Assembly: GCA_039105265.1 (NCBI GenBank)
Contig: JAPFFF010000001.1
Coordinates: forward strand, 6,882,001 to 6,946,000
Reading direction: 5' to 3'
Length of the DNA stretch: 64,000 nucleotides
Source: Tritrichomonas musculus
Lineage: Eukaryota > Parabasalia > Tritrichomonadida > Tritrichomonadidae
Shown here piece by piece: positions 27,366 to 35,095 of this stretch. How positions within the stretch are numbered: position 1 is the first letter of the stretch; each line of letters starts with the position of its first letter. The translations under genes were made by a program, and so were the position numbers. Below the pieces are notes generated by a model. It was not told the origin of the DNA. It made no database searches and was given only the letters and a program-made list of their open reading frames with translations.

Positions 27366-27698
27366 TCAATAGATTAGCAAGCAGGATAGCACAAATGCAT
27401 CGGGTTTTATCTCATTACCATACAGGTCTGTGAACCATATTTTGAAATCCCGCTTGGTCCTATTGAGCATCTCATATTTGCGATACTTGGTTTGCCGTCG
27501 GTTGGCTAGCATTATGAAGTGGTCACAGTATGGGTCAAATTCTACAATATCCGAGTGTACCATCAAATCACCGATGATGGTCTTATTCAGGATAGCCCCT
27601 ACATACTGCACTACGATGTATTTCTTGTTGCGACTATATATGAAGTCCTCAGGTAATGTAAATTCGGTGGTTTGCGTATGGAAATAGCGCTTTGGCAT
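27366..27698 (-). CDS. Small Polinton protein, 110 residues, possibly capsid-associated beta protein
   Basis: A short beta-rich protein whose end (KIWFTDLYGNEIKPDAFVLSCLLIY) resembles the closing strands of jelly-roll minor capsid (penton-type) proteins: a W-F-T-D turn, then a hydrophobic last strand. The length is less than usual for a penton protein, so the call is tentative. It is packed between the integrase gene (3 bases away) and the 463-codon gene on the same strand, consistent with co-expression. Confidence 0.45.
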   Translation of the reverse strand: MPKRYFHTQTTEFTLPEDFIYSRNKKYIVVQYVGAILNKTIIGDLMVHSDIVEFDPYCDHFIMLANRRQTKYRKYEMLNRTKRDFKIWFTDLYGNEIKPDAFVLSCLLIY

Positions 27699-27701
27699 TT
27701 A

Positions 27702-29087
27702 TTAGATAGCAAAGTACTGCTTATACTCTTCACCTAGTGATGCATAATTGGGTGCCACGAATCGGGTGTACATGATGGGGATTGTTATGGTAGATCGCTC
27801 ATCATCAGTCTTAGGACTTCGACCAGTTTTGGTTTTGATATACGGCACATAGAACGCAGTTCCTGCTTGCTTATCATCATTCAACTGGAATCTACGATAT
27901 GGGTTCAGCAATTTGCATTCGACGTTACCATTATGGTATCTTATGAATTCGGCAATCTCATTGAACACACGCCTCTGCTTCTCATGCTTCTTCTCAGTTT
28001 TGGATGTATCGTAATGGATCAATATGATATTACCCTTGCGATAGCTCAGTAGACCATCCATTTGCATACTATTTTTGACTCGACGTAGCCTCCGTTGGCA
28101 ATCCCTGATGTATCTCCATTCCAAATCTGGGTTGTGCTGCATTTGATTGGGCGTATAGTATATCTCCTTAGGCTCTTTCGCTAGATACGGGTCATAATAC
28201 TCATCATCTCGGTAATTGGGATTGGGCATTCGTAGAGACCGATGTGGTGTGTTGTTATAGTAGTGAACCATCTGTTGCATCAGGAATGGGTCTCCAATTC
28301 TACGATTATCTAAACCGAATGCATTTCGGAGTGTCCTAATGGTTGCATCAACGATTTTGTGAGCGTTGCTATGTTTGGATTTATCGACAATCACTGCATT
28401 ACCGTCAATCAACACATTTTTGGTACCTGCATATTTATTTTTGTCTGGACTTCTGTAGGGAATTATATCAAGCACTTTTAGTAGATTATTTTCACCATCA
28501 CATTTGATGGTATTAAATTTGAAGTCATCATATTTATCGAGAATGATTTTGGCGTATGCATCCTTAATGGTATCAGCTAGTTTGTTCTTAAGTGGTTCCA
28601 CAATTAGATATCGCGTATTGACATTCACCATGATGAGGTATATGGTTTCATGGGGTACCAATTTATCGCCAGCCTTCGTAGCGTACTTCACAAACATCAA
28701 ATCGACCTCCCAGCAGCCAGGTTCTAATGAGAAATCCGGTTTTGAATAATAATTGCATGATTTCAATTTGAAGTCCTTCACGAATGGTTCATGATGATAC
28801 TCCGGATTGATGATAAACAGTGATGGGTCCAATTTTGATATTTTGGATTTGAATGGGTACTTGAGCAATGACTTGTACTCATTATCGAATATCTTGAATG
28901 ATTTCTTGTTGGTATTAGCCATTTCCTGTGGCGGAGGGGGAGCAGGAACTGCGTTCTCAGGGGGCTTAGGGTACGAAGTACCTTCTGGAGCAGGAACTGC
29001 ATTCTCAGGGGGCTTAGGGTACGAAGTACCTTCTGTAGAAGGAACTGCTTTCTCACCCCACAAGAATGATGTTACTTTGTGAAACAT
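27702..29087 (-). CDS. Polinton integrase (retroviral-type RNase H fold)
   Basis: 461 residues. After a Pro-rich N-terminal repeat (ENAVPAPEGTSYPKPP-type units) comes a core at about residues 125-300 with the retroviral integrase pattern: CWEVDLMFVKYA, then IYLIMVNVNTRYLIVEPL, then NTIKCDGENNLL, then a helix with HSNAHKIVDATIRTLRN. The tail (about 345-440) looks like an SH3-like or chromo-like DNA-binding part (YRKGNIILIHYD...). It joins element ends to target DNA and would create the 6-bp duplication seen at the borders. Confidence 0.88.
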   Translation of the reverse strand: MFHKVTSFLWGEKAVPSTEGTSYPKPPENAVPAPEGTSYPKPPENAVPAPPPPQEMANTNKKSFKIFDNEYKSLLKYPFKSKISKLDPSLFIINPEYHHEPFVKDFKLKSCNYYSKPDFSLEPGCWEVDLMFVKYATKAGDKLVPHETIYLIMVNVNTRYLIVEPLKNKLADTIKDAYAKIILDKYDDFKFNTIKCDGENNLLKVLDIIPYRSPDKNKYAGTKNVLIDGNAVIVDKSKHSNAHKIVDATIRTLRNAFGLDNRRIGDPFLMQQMVHYYNNTPHRSLRMPNPNYRDDEYYDPYLAKEPKEIYYTPNQMQHNPDLEWRYIRDCQRRLRRVKNSMQMDGLLSYRKGNIILIHYDTSKTEKKHEKQRRVFNEIAEFIRYHNGNVECKLLNPYRRFQLNDDKQAGTAFYVPYIKTKTGRSPKTDDERSTITIPIMYTRFVAPNYASLGEEYKQYFAI

Positions 29088-29144
29088 TTAATGTGCAAAA
29101 ATAATGGTCTCTATCGTGACAGCAAAATTGCTGTTACCAGAAAT

Positions 29145-29378
29145 TTAGTGGTTATCGTTTGATAATTCAGCTAACTCATTTTCAAGTTTGGCAACCTTTT
29201 CCTTCAAACTATTAATATCTTCAATCAATGATTCACGGACTGCGAGACCATTGCTACCCAGCATACCCCCTTTGATGTTATTGAGGTGACCCTTATACAT
29301 ATAGCACTTCTCCTTGAGATCATGCTTGATGCGCTTAAGCTCTGGAATCTCCTTCTTGTATTCACCCAATTCACTCAT
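29145..29378 (-). CDS. Small coiled-coil Polinton protein, 77 residues
   Basis: Charged and heptad-like (ELGEYKKEIPELKRIKHDL... and SLKEKVAKLENELAELSN), with a glycine-rich hinge in the middle. Unknown. The start follows a T-rich leader. Confidence 0.5.
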   Translation of the reverse strand: MSELGEYKKEIPELKRIKHDLKEKCYMYKGHLNNIKGGMLGSNGLAVRESLIEDINSLKEKVAKLENELAELSNDNH

Positions 29379-29412
29379 TTAGATATGAAAAAAAGTGTTT
29401 TTTCAAGATTAA

Positions 29413-29667
29413 ATGTCATACGCGAAAGCGCAGGAATGTAATTCATACGAGGAACGCCGTGTATTAAGAGATTCAAATGGGCTCACGTATTTCAATCACC
29501 TGGAACGCCACATGCGAAATAGGCGAACCATGAGTTGTACCAAACCCACAGTCCCAAAATATGAAGATAAGGGGTGTGTTGTGCATGACCCAATCATCAA
29601 GTCAACATCATCAGCAATACACCACTCGCTCAATCACCAGGTAATCCCAAATAATTCAAAAATTTAA
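29413..29667 (+). CDS. Small Polinton protein, 84 residues, unknown
   Basis: Basic, with several Cys and His residues but no clear finger. It starts 34 bases from the divergent 77-codon gene. Its last codons overlap the end of the convergent 144-codon gene by 4 bases. No family recognised. Confidence 0.45.
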   Translation: MSYAKAQECNSYEERRVLRDSNGLTYFNHLERHMRNRRTMSCTKPTVPKYEDKGCVVHDPIIKSTSSAIHHSLNHQVIPNNSKI

Positions 29668-30098
29668 TGTCTTAGGATACCGTTCACCGCATCAGTACAC
29701 TCATTCACAGTATTGGTGAGCTGATTTATTTTTGTGGTGATCACGCCAATGGTGTTCTCCAGAGTAGTAATCCGCTTGGTGTATTCATCTACTGTTGACT
29801 GCAATGCATTGATGTCAGCACGAATGCTTGCAAATTGGATCTCCACCAGGTTGTCATTATCGGCTGGCTTGGTGATCTTCTTGAGAAACACATTACTAGA
29901 GCCATCCTTGCCAGTGCGTTTGGTAATCCTGTACTCGCATTCGGGTGTGATTATTTTGTAGGTTTTATTGAGGTAATTGGTGGTCTTCTCATTGAACATG
30001 TCCTTGTACTTCTGGTAGAACAGGTCGAACTCCTCTACTGAGTTGAACGTGCGTTGCTCCATCTTGTTATCATTTATAACCCTGATATCCGTATTCAT
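29664..30098 (-). CDS. Polinton protein with C-terminal coiled coil, 144 residues
   Basis: The ATG at 30098 is taken as the start because it follows TATTTTTG closely; the frame extends a little further upstream without another ATG. A compact N-terminal half is followed by a heptad stretch (about 95-140, TKRITTLENTIGVITTKINQL) typical of a trimeric or dimeric coiled coil. Unknown; possibly virion-related given its place next to the capsid genes. Confidence 0.5.
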   Translation of the reverse strand: MNTDIRVINDNKMEQRTFNSVEEFDLFYQKYKDMFNEKTTNYLNKTYKIITPECEYRITKRTGKDGSSNVFLKKITKPADNDNLVEIQFASIRADINALQSTVDEYTKRITTLENTIGVITTKINQLTNTVNECTDAVNGILRH

Positions 30099-30148
30099 TT
30101 CAAAACGGACAAAAATATATTCATATGTATGTGGATATTCTATGATGA

Positions 30149-30400
30149 TCAAACCTTGTCCAGTATGGATTTACCTATATCATTAGCTTTGCTTACGTAA
30201 TTGAGTCCAGTGCTGATGGTGTCTACAACTGGTCCAACACCTGGTATGAAGTCGGCGATTGGCTTGATCCTATTGATGATCCCCTTACCAATATCAACTG
30301 CCCTTGGGAGGTTGCGGATGACAGTTTGAGCTGCATTCTTGAGCTTACTACCGACGTTCTTGAAAGCGTTCTTAATCTTCTTGAAGATTCCAATACCCAT
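30149..30400 (-). CDS. Small basic amphipathic protein, likely capsid-associated
   Basis: 83 residues from the ATG at 30400; the codons before it lack an ATG. It begins MGIGIFKKIKNAFKNVG, an amphipathic cationic helix, and has a glycine/proline hydrophobic middle (FIPGVGPVVDTISTGLNYV). Small proteins of this type sit beside the capsid gene in Polintons and in adenovirus-like viruses (minor capsid or membrane-active proteins such as pVI). It is divergent from the capsid gene, 47 bases apart. Similarity is by composition and position, not alignment. Confidence 0.55.
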   Translation of the reverse strand: MGIGIFKKIKNAFKNVGSKLKNAAQTVIRNLPRAVDIGKGIINRIKPIADFIPGVGPVVDTISTGLNYVSKANDIGKSILDKV

Positions 30401-30447
30401 TTGGTATATAAAAAAATGTGATTTCAAGCTTTTTTCCAAGATACAAA

Positions 30448-32550
30448 ATGAGATACAGGAACGAAAGAGCTCACAATTTGAAATACGAGGTTGGGAATGT
30501 CAATGACACATTCCAGAAGATGCGAAATATTATTAATGTTAATGATGGTACCAGAAGCTTCTCATTTAGAACTGTCGATTGCCATGACCAGCCAGCCCCA
30601 TTTCACCAAGGTCAGTACTCACAGATTTCATTAACACATCCCGACCACTTCATTAGCGATATCGACAAAGGCTTCCTCACATTCCACATCAAACTCGATT
30701 TGCAATTGAACACCGATTTGGCCAAATTGCAAGAGATCAATGATCCAAATAACTTCTATAAACTGTTTGTCGGATTTAAGTCCTCGAACCAATTGTTTGA
30801 CAGGCTCGAGATTCTCCATAACAATGTCAATGTCGGATATCAGCAAAATGAATGCATTCGCGAGGGCTTCCTATACTCAGTTTTGAAACCAGAGACTGAG
30901 AAGATGCGTCGCAGATTCGTTCACAGCTTATGGGAGAACATCAGCAATTACAGTCAAACTCATGCTGGTTCATACGTTAATCTCAATAGCTTCAAGAATG
31001 GTGGTAAGACCACAACCGAATTCGACTTGAATGTACCATTTGATGACTTGCTTGCATTACAGGCATTCGACTTATTCCCCAACGGAATCATTGGTGATTT
31101 ATCCATTAGATTCCAAGTCAGTCCAGCTGGTCTTGTTTGGGCTGCCATTGACCCATACACGGTTGCTGAAGCCAAGGCATTCCTAGAAGATAATGATAGC
31201 ATATCCCCAGAGGAACTCGATAAACTCAAACAAATCAAAGCATATGGACATCTCAAACATCAATTCACTCAAATCGGTAATGAGGCTATCATCCCAGGAC
31301 CTGGAACACCATCACCATCTCCTTCACCAACTCCAGGACCTTCACCATCTCCAACTCCAGACCCATCACCAAGTCCAACACCTGATCCATCACCAACTCC
31401 AGATCCATCACCAAGTCCAAGTCCAAGTCCAAGTCCAACTCCAGCTCCAATCAAATATAAGCTTAGATACAGAATTGGTGAACAATACAATTTCCAAAGT
31501 GATGGTTCATATACTTATGATGATATCGCACAGGATCTTGTCATGTATTTCAGCTATACAGCAGATGAGTTTGCTAAATTGGACCTCAAGCCAACTGCCA
31601 CTGATGAAGAAATATGTTTAGCCAATCCTGATTACACCAAACCAGCTTTGCAACACAATGATGGTAAGTACTATGTATGGCAAATCGAGAAGACCGTTGC
31701 TAAATCTGCTAACCACATCTTGAGTGAATATCATGGTGCTAGAAAGCAAATCTTGAGTGAAACATATTCATCACAACCAGCAACACTCACTGTTAACCGA
31801 ATGACCATCACTCTCTGTAAGTCCAACATGCAAGGCTATGGTGTTTGTGAAGCCACTCGTGCAAGCATTGAATCCATATTACGTGAAGGCCTAGTAATTC
31901 CATCTCAAAAGGTTGATTACCATGCATTCCCAATTGCAGCAGCCGCTAACGGAATCAAGTCTACATTGAATATCCCATTAATCAATGTCACAAGCATGTC
32001 ATTACTGTTCCCCAAGCATCACAATGATTTGACTGTATTTGAGAATCCGGTTTACCAAAACTGCTTCTTGAATATTGGTGGTAAGAACTTCCCAGATGAG
32101 AATGTCAGTACCATTGGTGCCAGATTCTTCGAAAGCCAATTAACTGCTGGAGACCTCGATGGTATCACACTCCAATGTTCAAAGGAATTCGAAGATAGCT
32201 TCACCATGCCCAAGAACGATGAAAATGGTGTTCGATATCGCAATACATTGAGTGATGCCACATCATTTGTATTCAATGTCCAAACTGAACGTGCATCTGC
32301 TGGATACTGTTATGATGGCTTAGATGGTGGCAAAGGCAATATCCAAATTCAAGTCAATGGTCAACCAATATTCACTGGTGATAATGATACATATTACAAG
32401 ATTATCGAACCAAGTGGAGCCATTGTTAGACCACCACCTGTACAACTCTGTTTATGCAGAGACACCTACTTCAAGCTCTCACTCGATGGCCTTGAATATA
32501 TTGATGATGAATCACCAGCTGGCTCACAAGTTGATCCAGAAATGGCATAA
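30448..32550 (+). CDS. Polinton major capsid protein
   Basis: About 700 residues from the ATG at 30448. The N-terminal part (FSFRTVDCHDQPAPFHQGQ, then DKGFLTFHIKLDL, then LFDRLEILHNNVNVG) matches the Polinton major capsid pattern, a double jelly-roll that would form icosahedral capsids. At about residues 280-335 a linker of alternating Pro, Ser, Thr and Asp units (PSPSPTPDPSPTP) interrupts the fold between the two jelly rolls, and an extra domain follows it (about 336-440). The C-terminal half resumes with beta strands and ends in an acidic tail. The assignment rests on pattern, size and neighbourhood (ATPase and amphipathic protein alongside). Confidence 0.82.
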   Translation: MRYRNERAHNLKYEVGNVNDTFQKMRNIINVNDGTRSFSFRTVDCHDQPAPFHQGQYSQISLTHPDHFISDIDKGFLTFHIKLDLQLNTDLAKLQEINDPNNFYKLFVGFKSSNQLFDRLEILHNNVNVGYQQNECIREGFLYSVLKPETEKMRRRFVHSLWENISNYSQTHAGSYVNLNSFKNGGKTTTEFDLNVPFDDLLALQAFDLFPNGIIGDLSIRFQVSPAGLVWAAIDPYTVAEAKAFLEDNDSISPEELDKLKQIKAYGHLKHQFTQIGNEAIIPGPGTPSPSPSPTPGPSPSPTPDPSPSPTPDPSPTPDPSPSPSPSPSPTPAPIKYKLRYRIGEQYNFQSDGSYTYDDIAQDLVMYFSYTADEFAKLDLKPTATDEEICLANPDYTKPALQHNDGKYYVWQIEKTVAKSANHILSEYHGARKQILSETYSSQPATLTVNRMTITLCKSNMQGYGVCEATRASIESILREGLVIPSQKVDYHAFPIAAAANGIKSTLNIPLINVTSMSLLFPKHHNDLTVFENPVYQNCFLNIGGKNFPDENVSTIGARFFESQLTAGDLDGITLQCSKEFEDSFTMPKNDENGVRYRNTLSDATSFVFNVQTERASAGYCYDGLDGGKGNIQIQVNGQPIFTGDNDTYYKIIEPSGAIVRPPPVQLCLCRDTYFKLSLDGLEYIDDESPAGSQVDPEMA

Positions 32551-32592
32551 GAAATATGGTATTAGTGGTAAAAATATTTTTGCACTTTGGAA

Positions 32593-33255
32593 ATGTCTCT
32601 CCATAAGGCTAGAATTCTATCAAGTGAGAATGATGCGAGTGTTAAGCAAGAGCAGAATGTGAATATTAAGATCGCTGCGAATAGACCTCCACCTGTACAA
32701 CCGGTATCATATCCTCAAGTCCCACAGATGCAACCCCAAATGGGATATACTAAAGGTTATCCTCAAAATGGCACCCAGGATGCAAATTTTACTACAGCCT
32801 CGACAACTGGTGCATATCCATCAGTTGCTCCAATAAACAGTCCACCCCAAGGAACTTCATTCCCTGAGTCTTCGACAATAGATCGTTCATTAGAACTTGG
32901 CGGTACAACCGACTCAAGCTATACTTGCGACACTGACGACTTGGGTACCAAAAATAAATTCCTCGAGATATTGCTGAATATCTATGAGACCAATCCACTG
33001 AGGATGAACAACTACCTAGTGTGCCATAGCAATACACTGATGGAGCTCATTAAGATACTCACTAAGGCTGACAAGGTTGAGTTGGTTATCAATGAGGACA
33101 GTGGGTGCACTGGTTGTGTTTCAAACTCGAAGTACATGAAAATCGATAAGATATTGGTGTCCAAAAACGGGGTATCCAATGAGTTGAAATATGGATATAA
33201 CCATGTATGGACCGAGCTCATAAGACACTCGATATCACTCAAAATTTGTATTTAA
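32593..33255 (+). CDS. Polinton protein, 220 residues, unknown
   Basis: A disordered N-terminal half rich in Pro, Gln and Ser (PVSYPQVPQMQPQMGY), then a compact C-terminal domain of about 100 residues (from NKFLEILLNIYETNPL) with a CTGC motif. The start is the ATG at 32593, 17 bases after TATTTTTGC. Not recognised; between the capsid and ATPase genes, so likely virion assembly. Confidence 0.55.
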   Translation: MSLHKARILSSENDASVKQEQNVNIKIAANRPPPVQPVSYPQVPQMQPQMGYTKGYPQNGTQDANFTTASTTGAYPSVAPINSPPQGTSFPESSTIDRSLELGGTTDSSYTCDTDDLGTKNKFLEILLNIYETNPLRMNNYLVCHSNTLMELIKILTKADKVELVINEDSGCTGCVSNSKYMKIDKILVSKNGVSNELKYGYNHVWTELIRHSISLKICI

Positions 33256-33265
33256 ATTTGCATAA

Positions 33266-33415
33266 ATGTCCAGCGCTAGTGAAATCATCATGAATATACT
33301 ATTGGGATTGATATTGGTGACCAATGTAGTTGAACTGCTATTACTGGTATCGCTTACAGCTGAAGATGAACCACCTGAGCTGACTGATGAGCTGAGGCGT
33401 ACATTATATGCGTAA
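33266..33415 (+). CDS. Small membrane protein of the Polinton, 49 residues
   Basis: A hydrophobic segment at residues 9-31 (MNILLGLILVTNVVELLLLV) flanked by a short N-terminus and an acidic tail (EDEPPELTDEL). The ATG has the same leader as other genes of the element (TTTGCATAAATG), which favours this frame over a longer minus-strand open stretch in the same place. A single-span membrane protein, perhaps like the small membrane proteins of Polinton-related viruses. Confidence 0.5.
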   Translation: MSSASEIIMNILLGLILVTNVVELLLLVSLTAEDEPPELTDELRRTLYA

Positions 33416-33469
33416 TTGGCATCATCGCCACTTAGAGCTTTTCGCATAAAAAGCTTTATTTTTGATTAA

Positions 33470-34426
33470 ATGTTGTATTACAAGCGCCTACAACCAACTC
33501 TTTTCGACTATACGTCTATTGAATTATCAGACAGTTCCAGTGAAGACCCAATTGATCTTGATACATTCGATAGGTACAAGAAGCAGCAACCGGTATCCAA
33601 GAGGTTTGATGTTGACGAGGCTATGAGTGAGGCCTATTCCAAGAATAGGGATAAAATCACGAATGCATCCATAAGGCCAATCGCTAATGGGATCTATGCG
33701 TGGTACAATACTTTGAACATACTGGTGGCATCACAAGGCAAAGGCAAGAGCCATACAGTAATTCGCGATATCATTCAAATGAGTAGACTCAATAACGCTA
33801 ATTTTCATATGATCGTGTATGTGAGTAAGAATGGTATTATAAATGATTCCACATTTGAATCTCAACGCGAGCTCATCAACCTGCCCATTGAGGTCGTCGC
33901 TGATAGTAATGCTGAACGGTATTTGAAGGAACTCGATTTATGGAAGGAGTTGTACAACAAATATAGCTCAGTTGGGAAGGTTACAGTTGAAGCGTCAGCT
34001 GGAGCAGACTTGTCTGCGACCGAGTCCAAGCTGCAGCAGATGTTTGAGTTCCTCCATATCAGCAAACTAGGGAAACCCAATGTACCACTCAACACCATAA
34101 TCCTGTGCGAGGACTTCATTAAGAGCAAGCTATTGAAATCAGCATACTTCACAAACTATATCACCCAGTTGCGTCATAAGAATTCAATCGTTTACATCAA
34201 CATCCAGTTCTTCAAGGGTGTGCCAACTGATTACAAAAATAGCTGCACATCATTCTTCATATTCAATGGGTTCTCACGACAGAAACTCAACTACATATAT
34301 CAGCAGGTGAGCATACCTTGTGAGTTCGAGGAGTTGTGGCAAAAATATAGAACATTATCTGGACATGATTTCATATTGGTGAACACTGTTGAACATGATA
34401 TGCAAGTGGTGTACTCAAAGGTTTAG
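33470..34426 (+). CDS. Polinton genome-packaging ATPase (FtsK/HerA type)
   Basis: 318 residues with Walker A ASQGKGKSHT at about residue 87 and a Walker B-type strand NTIILCED at about 205, followed by the sensor region (QLRHKNSIVYINIQFFKGV). This is the A32-like ATPase of Polintons and NCLDV-type viruses, which pumps DNA into the capsid. The start follows TATTTTTGATTAA directly. The last bases overlap the convergent 159-codon gene by four. Confidence 0.87.
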   Translation: MLYYKRLQPTLFDYTSIELSDSSSEDPIDLDTFDRYKKQQPVSKRFDVDEAMSEAYSKNRDKITNASIRPIANGIYAWYNTLNILVASQGKGKSHTVIRDIIQMSRLNNANFHMIVYVSKNGIINDSTFESQRELINLPIEVVADSNAERYLKELDLWKELYNKYSSVGKVTVEASAGADLSATESKLQQMFEFLHISKLGKPNVPLNTIILCEDFIKSKLLKSAYFTNYITQLRHKNSIVYINIQFFKGVPTDYKNSCTSFFIFNGFSRQKLNYIYQQVSIPCEFEELWQKYRTLSGHDFILVNTVEHDMQVVYSKV

Positions 34427-34902
34427 GCAAAATCTGGGTCAGCATCCAATACCAAATCCTGATGCTTGCCGATGAATACATCAGGTTCTGCAATATTGTA
34501 TTTTTCACGAAGTTTTACAATGAGGTCCTTGGTATTTATATTGGTTCTCTCAATCGAGTAGTTGTAATACGGACATTCCTTGAATTCGTGTTTTTCGGTA
34601 TCCCCATTTACGAAGAACTCGTGCATGTTGGCACTCAATTTGCGTCTACTATTGGATGTCAATTTGACGTATTCAAGGTTCATCTCCTTGAGCTTGTTAG
34701 GGTAGAATCTAATGGTTTCAGTATCATTCTGGAGTGATACGTATAGGACCTTTGCGAGGTACAGCGAGTTCTTCAAATTGAATGGGAACTTGTCACATAA
34801 TATTGCGAAATTACATTTTGCAAATCCATCAGGCTTTGGCAATAGGGAAATCAATGTGTTGATGTATTCGTAGACAGTGAAATTGTTTGGGGTGGATTCC
34901 AT
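34423..34902 (-). CDS. Polinton protein, 159 residues, unknown
   Basis: The ATG at 34902 follows a T-rich leader. Mixed alpha/beta composition and no membrane segment. In many Polintons a cysteine protease lies near the ATPase, but I cannot find its His-Asp-Gln-Cys order here, so I do not call it one. It ends at the boundary of the right terminal repeat region. Confidence 0.5.
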   Translation of the reverse strand: MESTPNNFTVYEYINTLISLLPKPDGFAKCNFAILCDKFPFNLKNSLYLAKVLYVSLQNDTETIRFYPNKLKEMNLEYVKLTSNSRRKLSANMHEFFVNGDTEKHEFKECPYYNYSIERTNINTKDLIVKLREKYNIAEPDVFIGKHQDLVLDADPDFA

Positions 34903-35095
34903 TTGGTGTTGATAAAAAATCAATATTCAAATTTAAAAATAGATGATGAATCTCACACCTCATACCTCACACCTCATACCTCATACCTCATACCTCACCT
35001 CAAATTGGTATAGGGGTACCCAAGAGGGGGGTCATAAAATCCATTTTAGGTAAATCCTTTAATTGGGAATCCTCATAAGTCCAAAAATAAATTAT

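Noticed and set aside
33235-33447. 70-codon minus-strand open stretch
   Set aside because: The plus-strand 49-codon frame in the same place has a better leader and a clean membrane segment.
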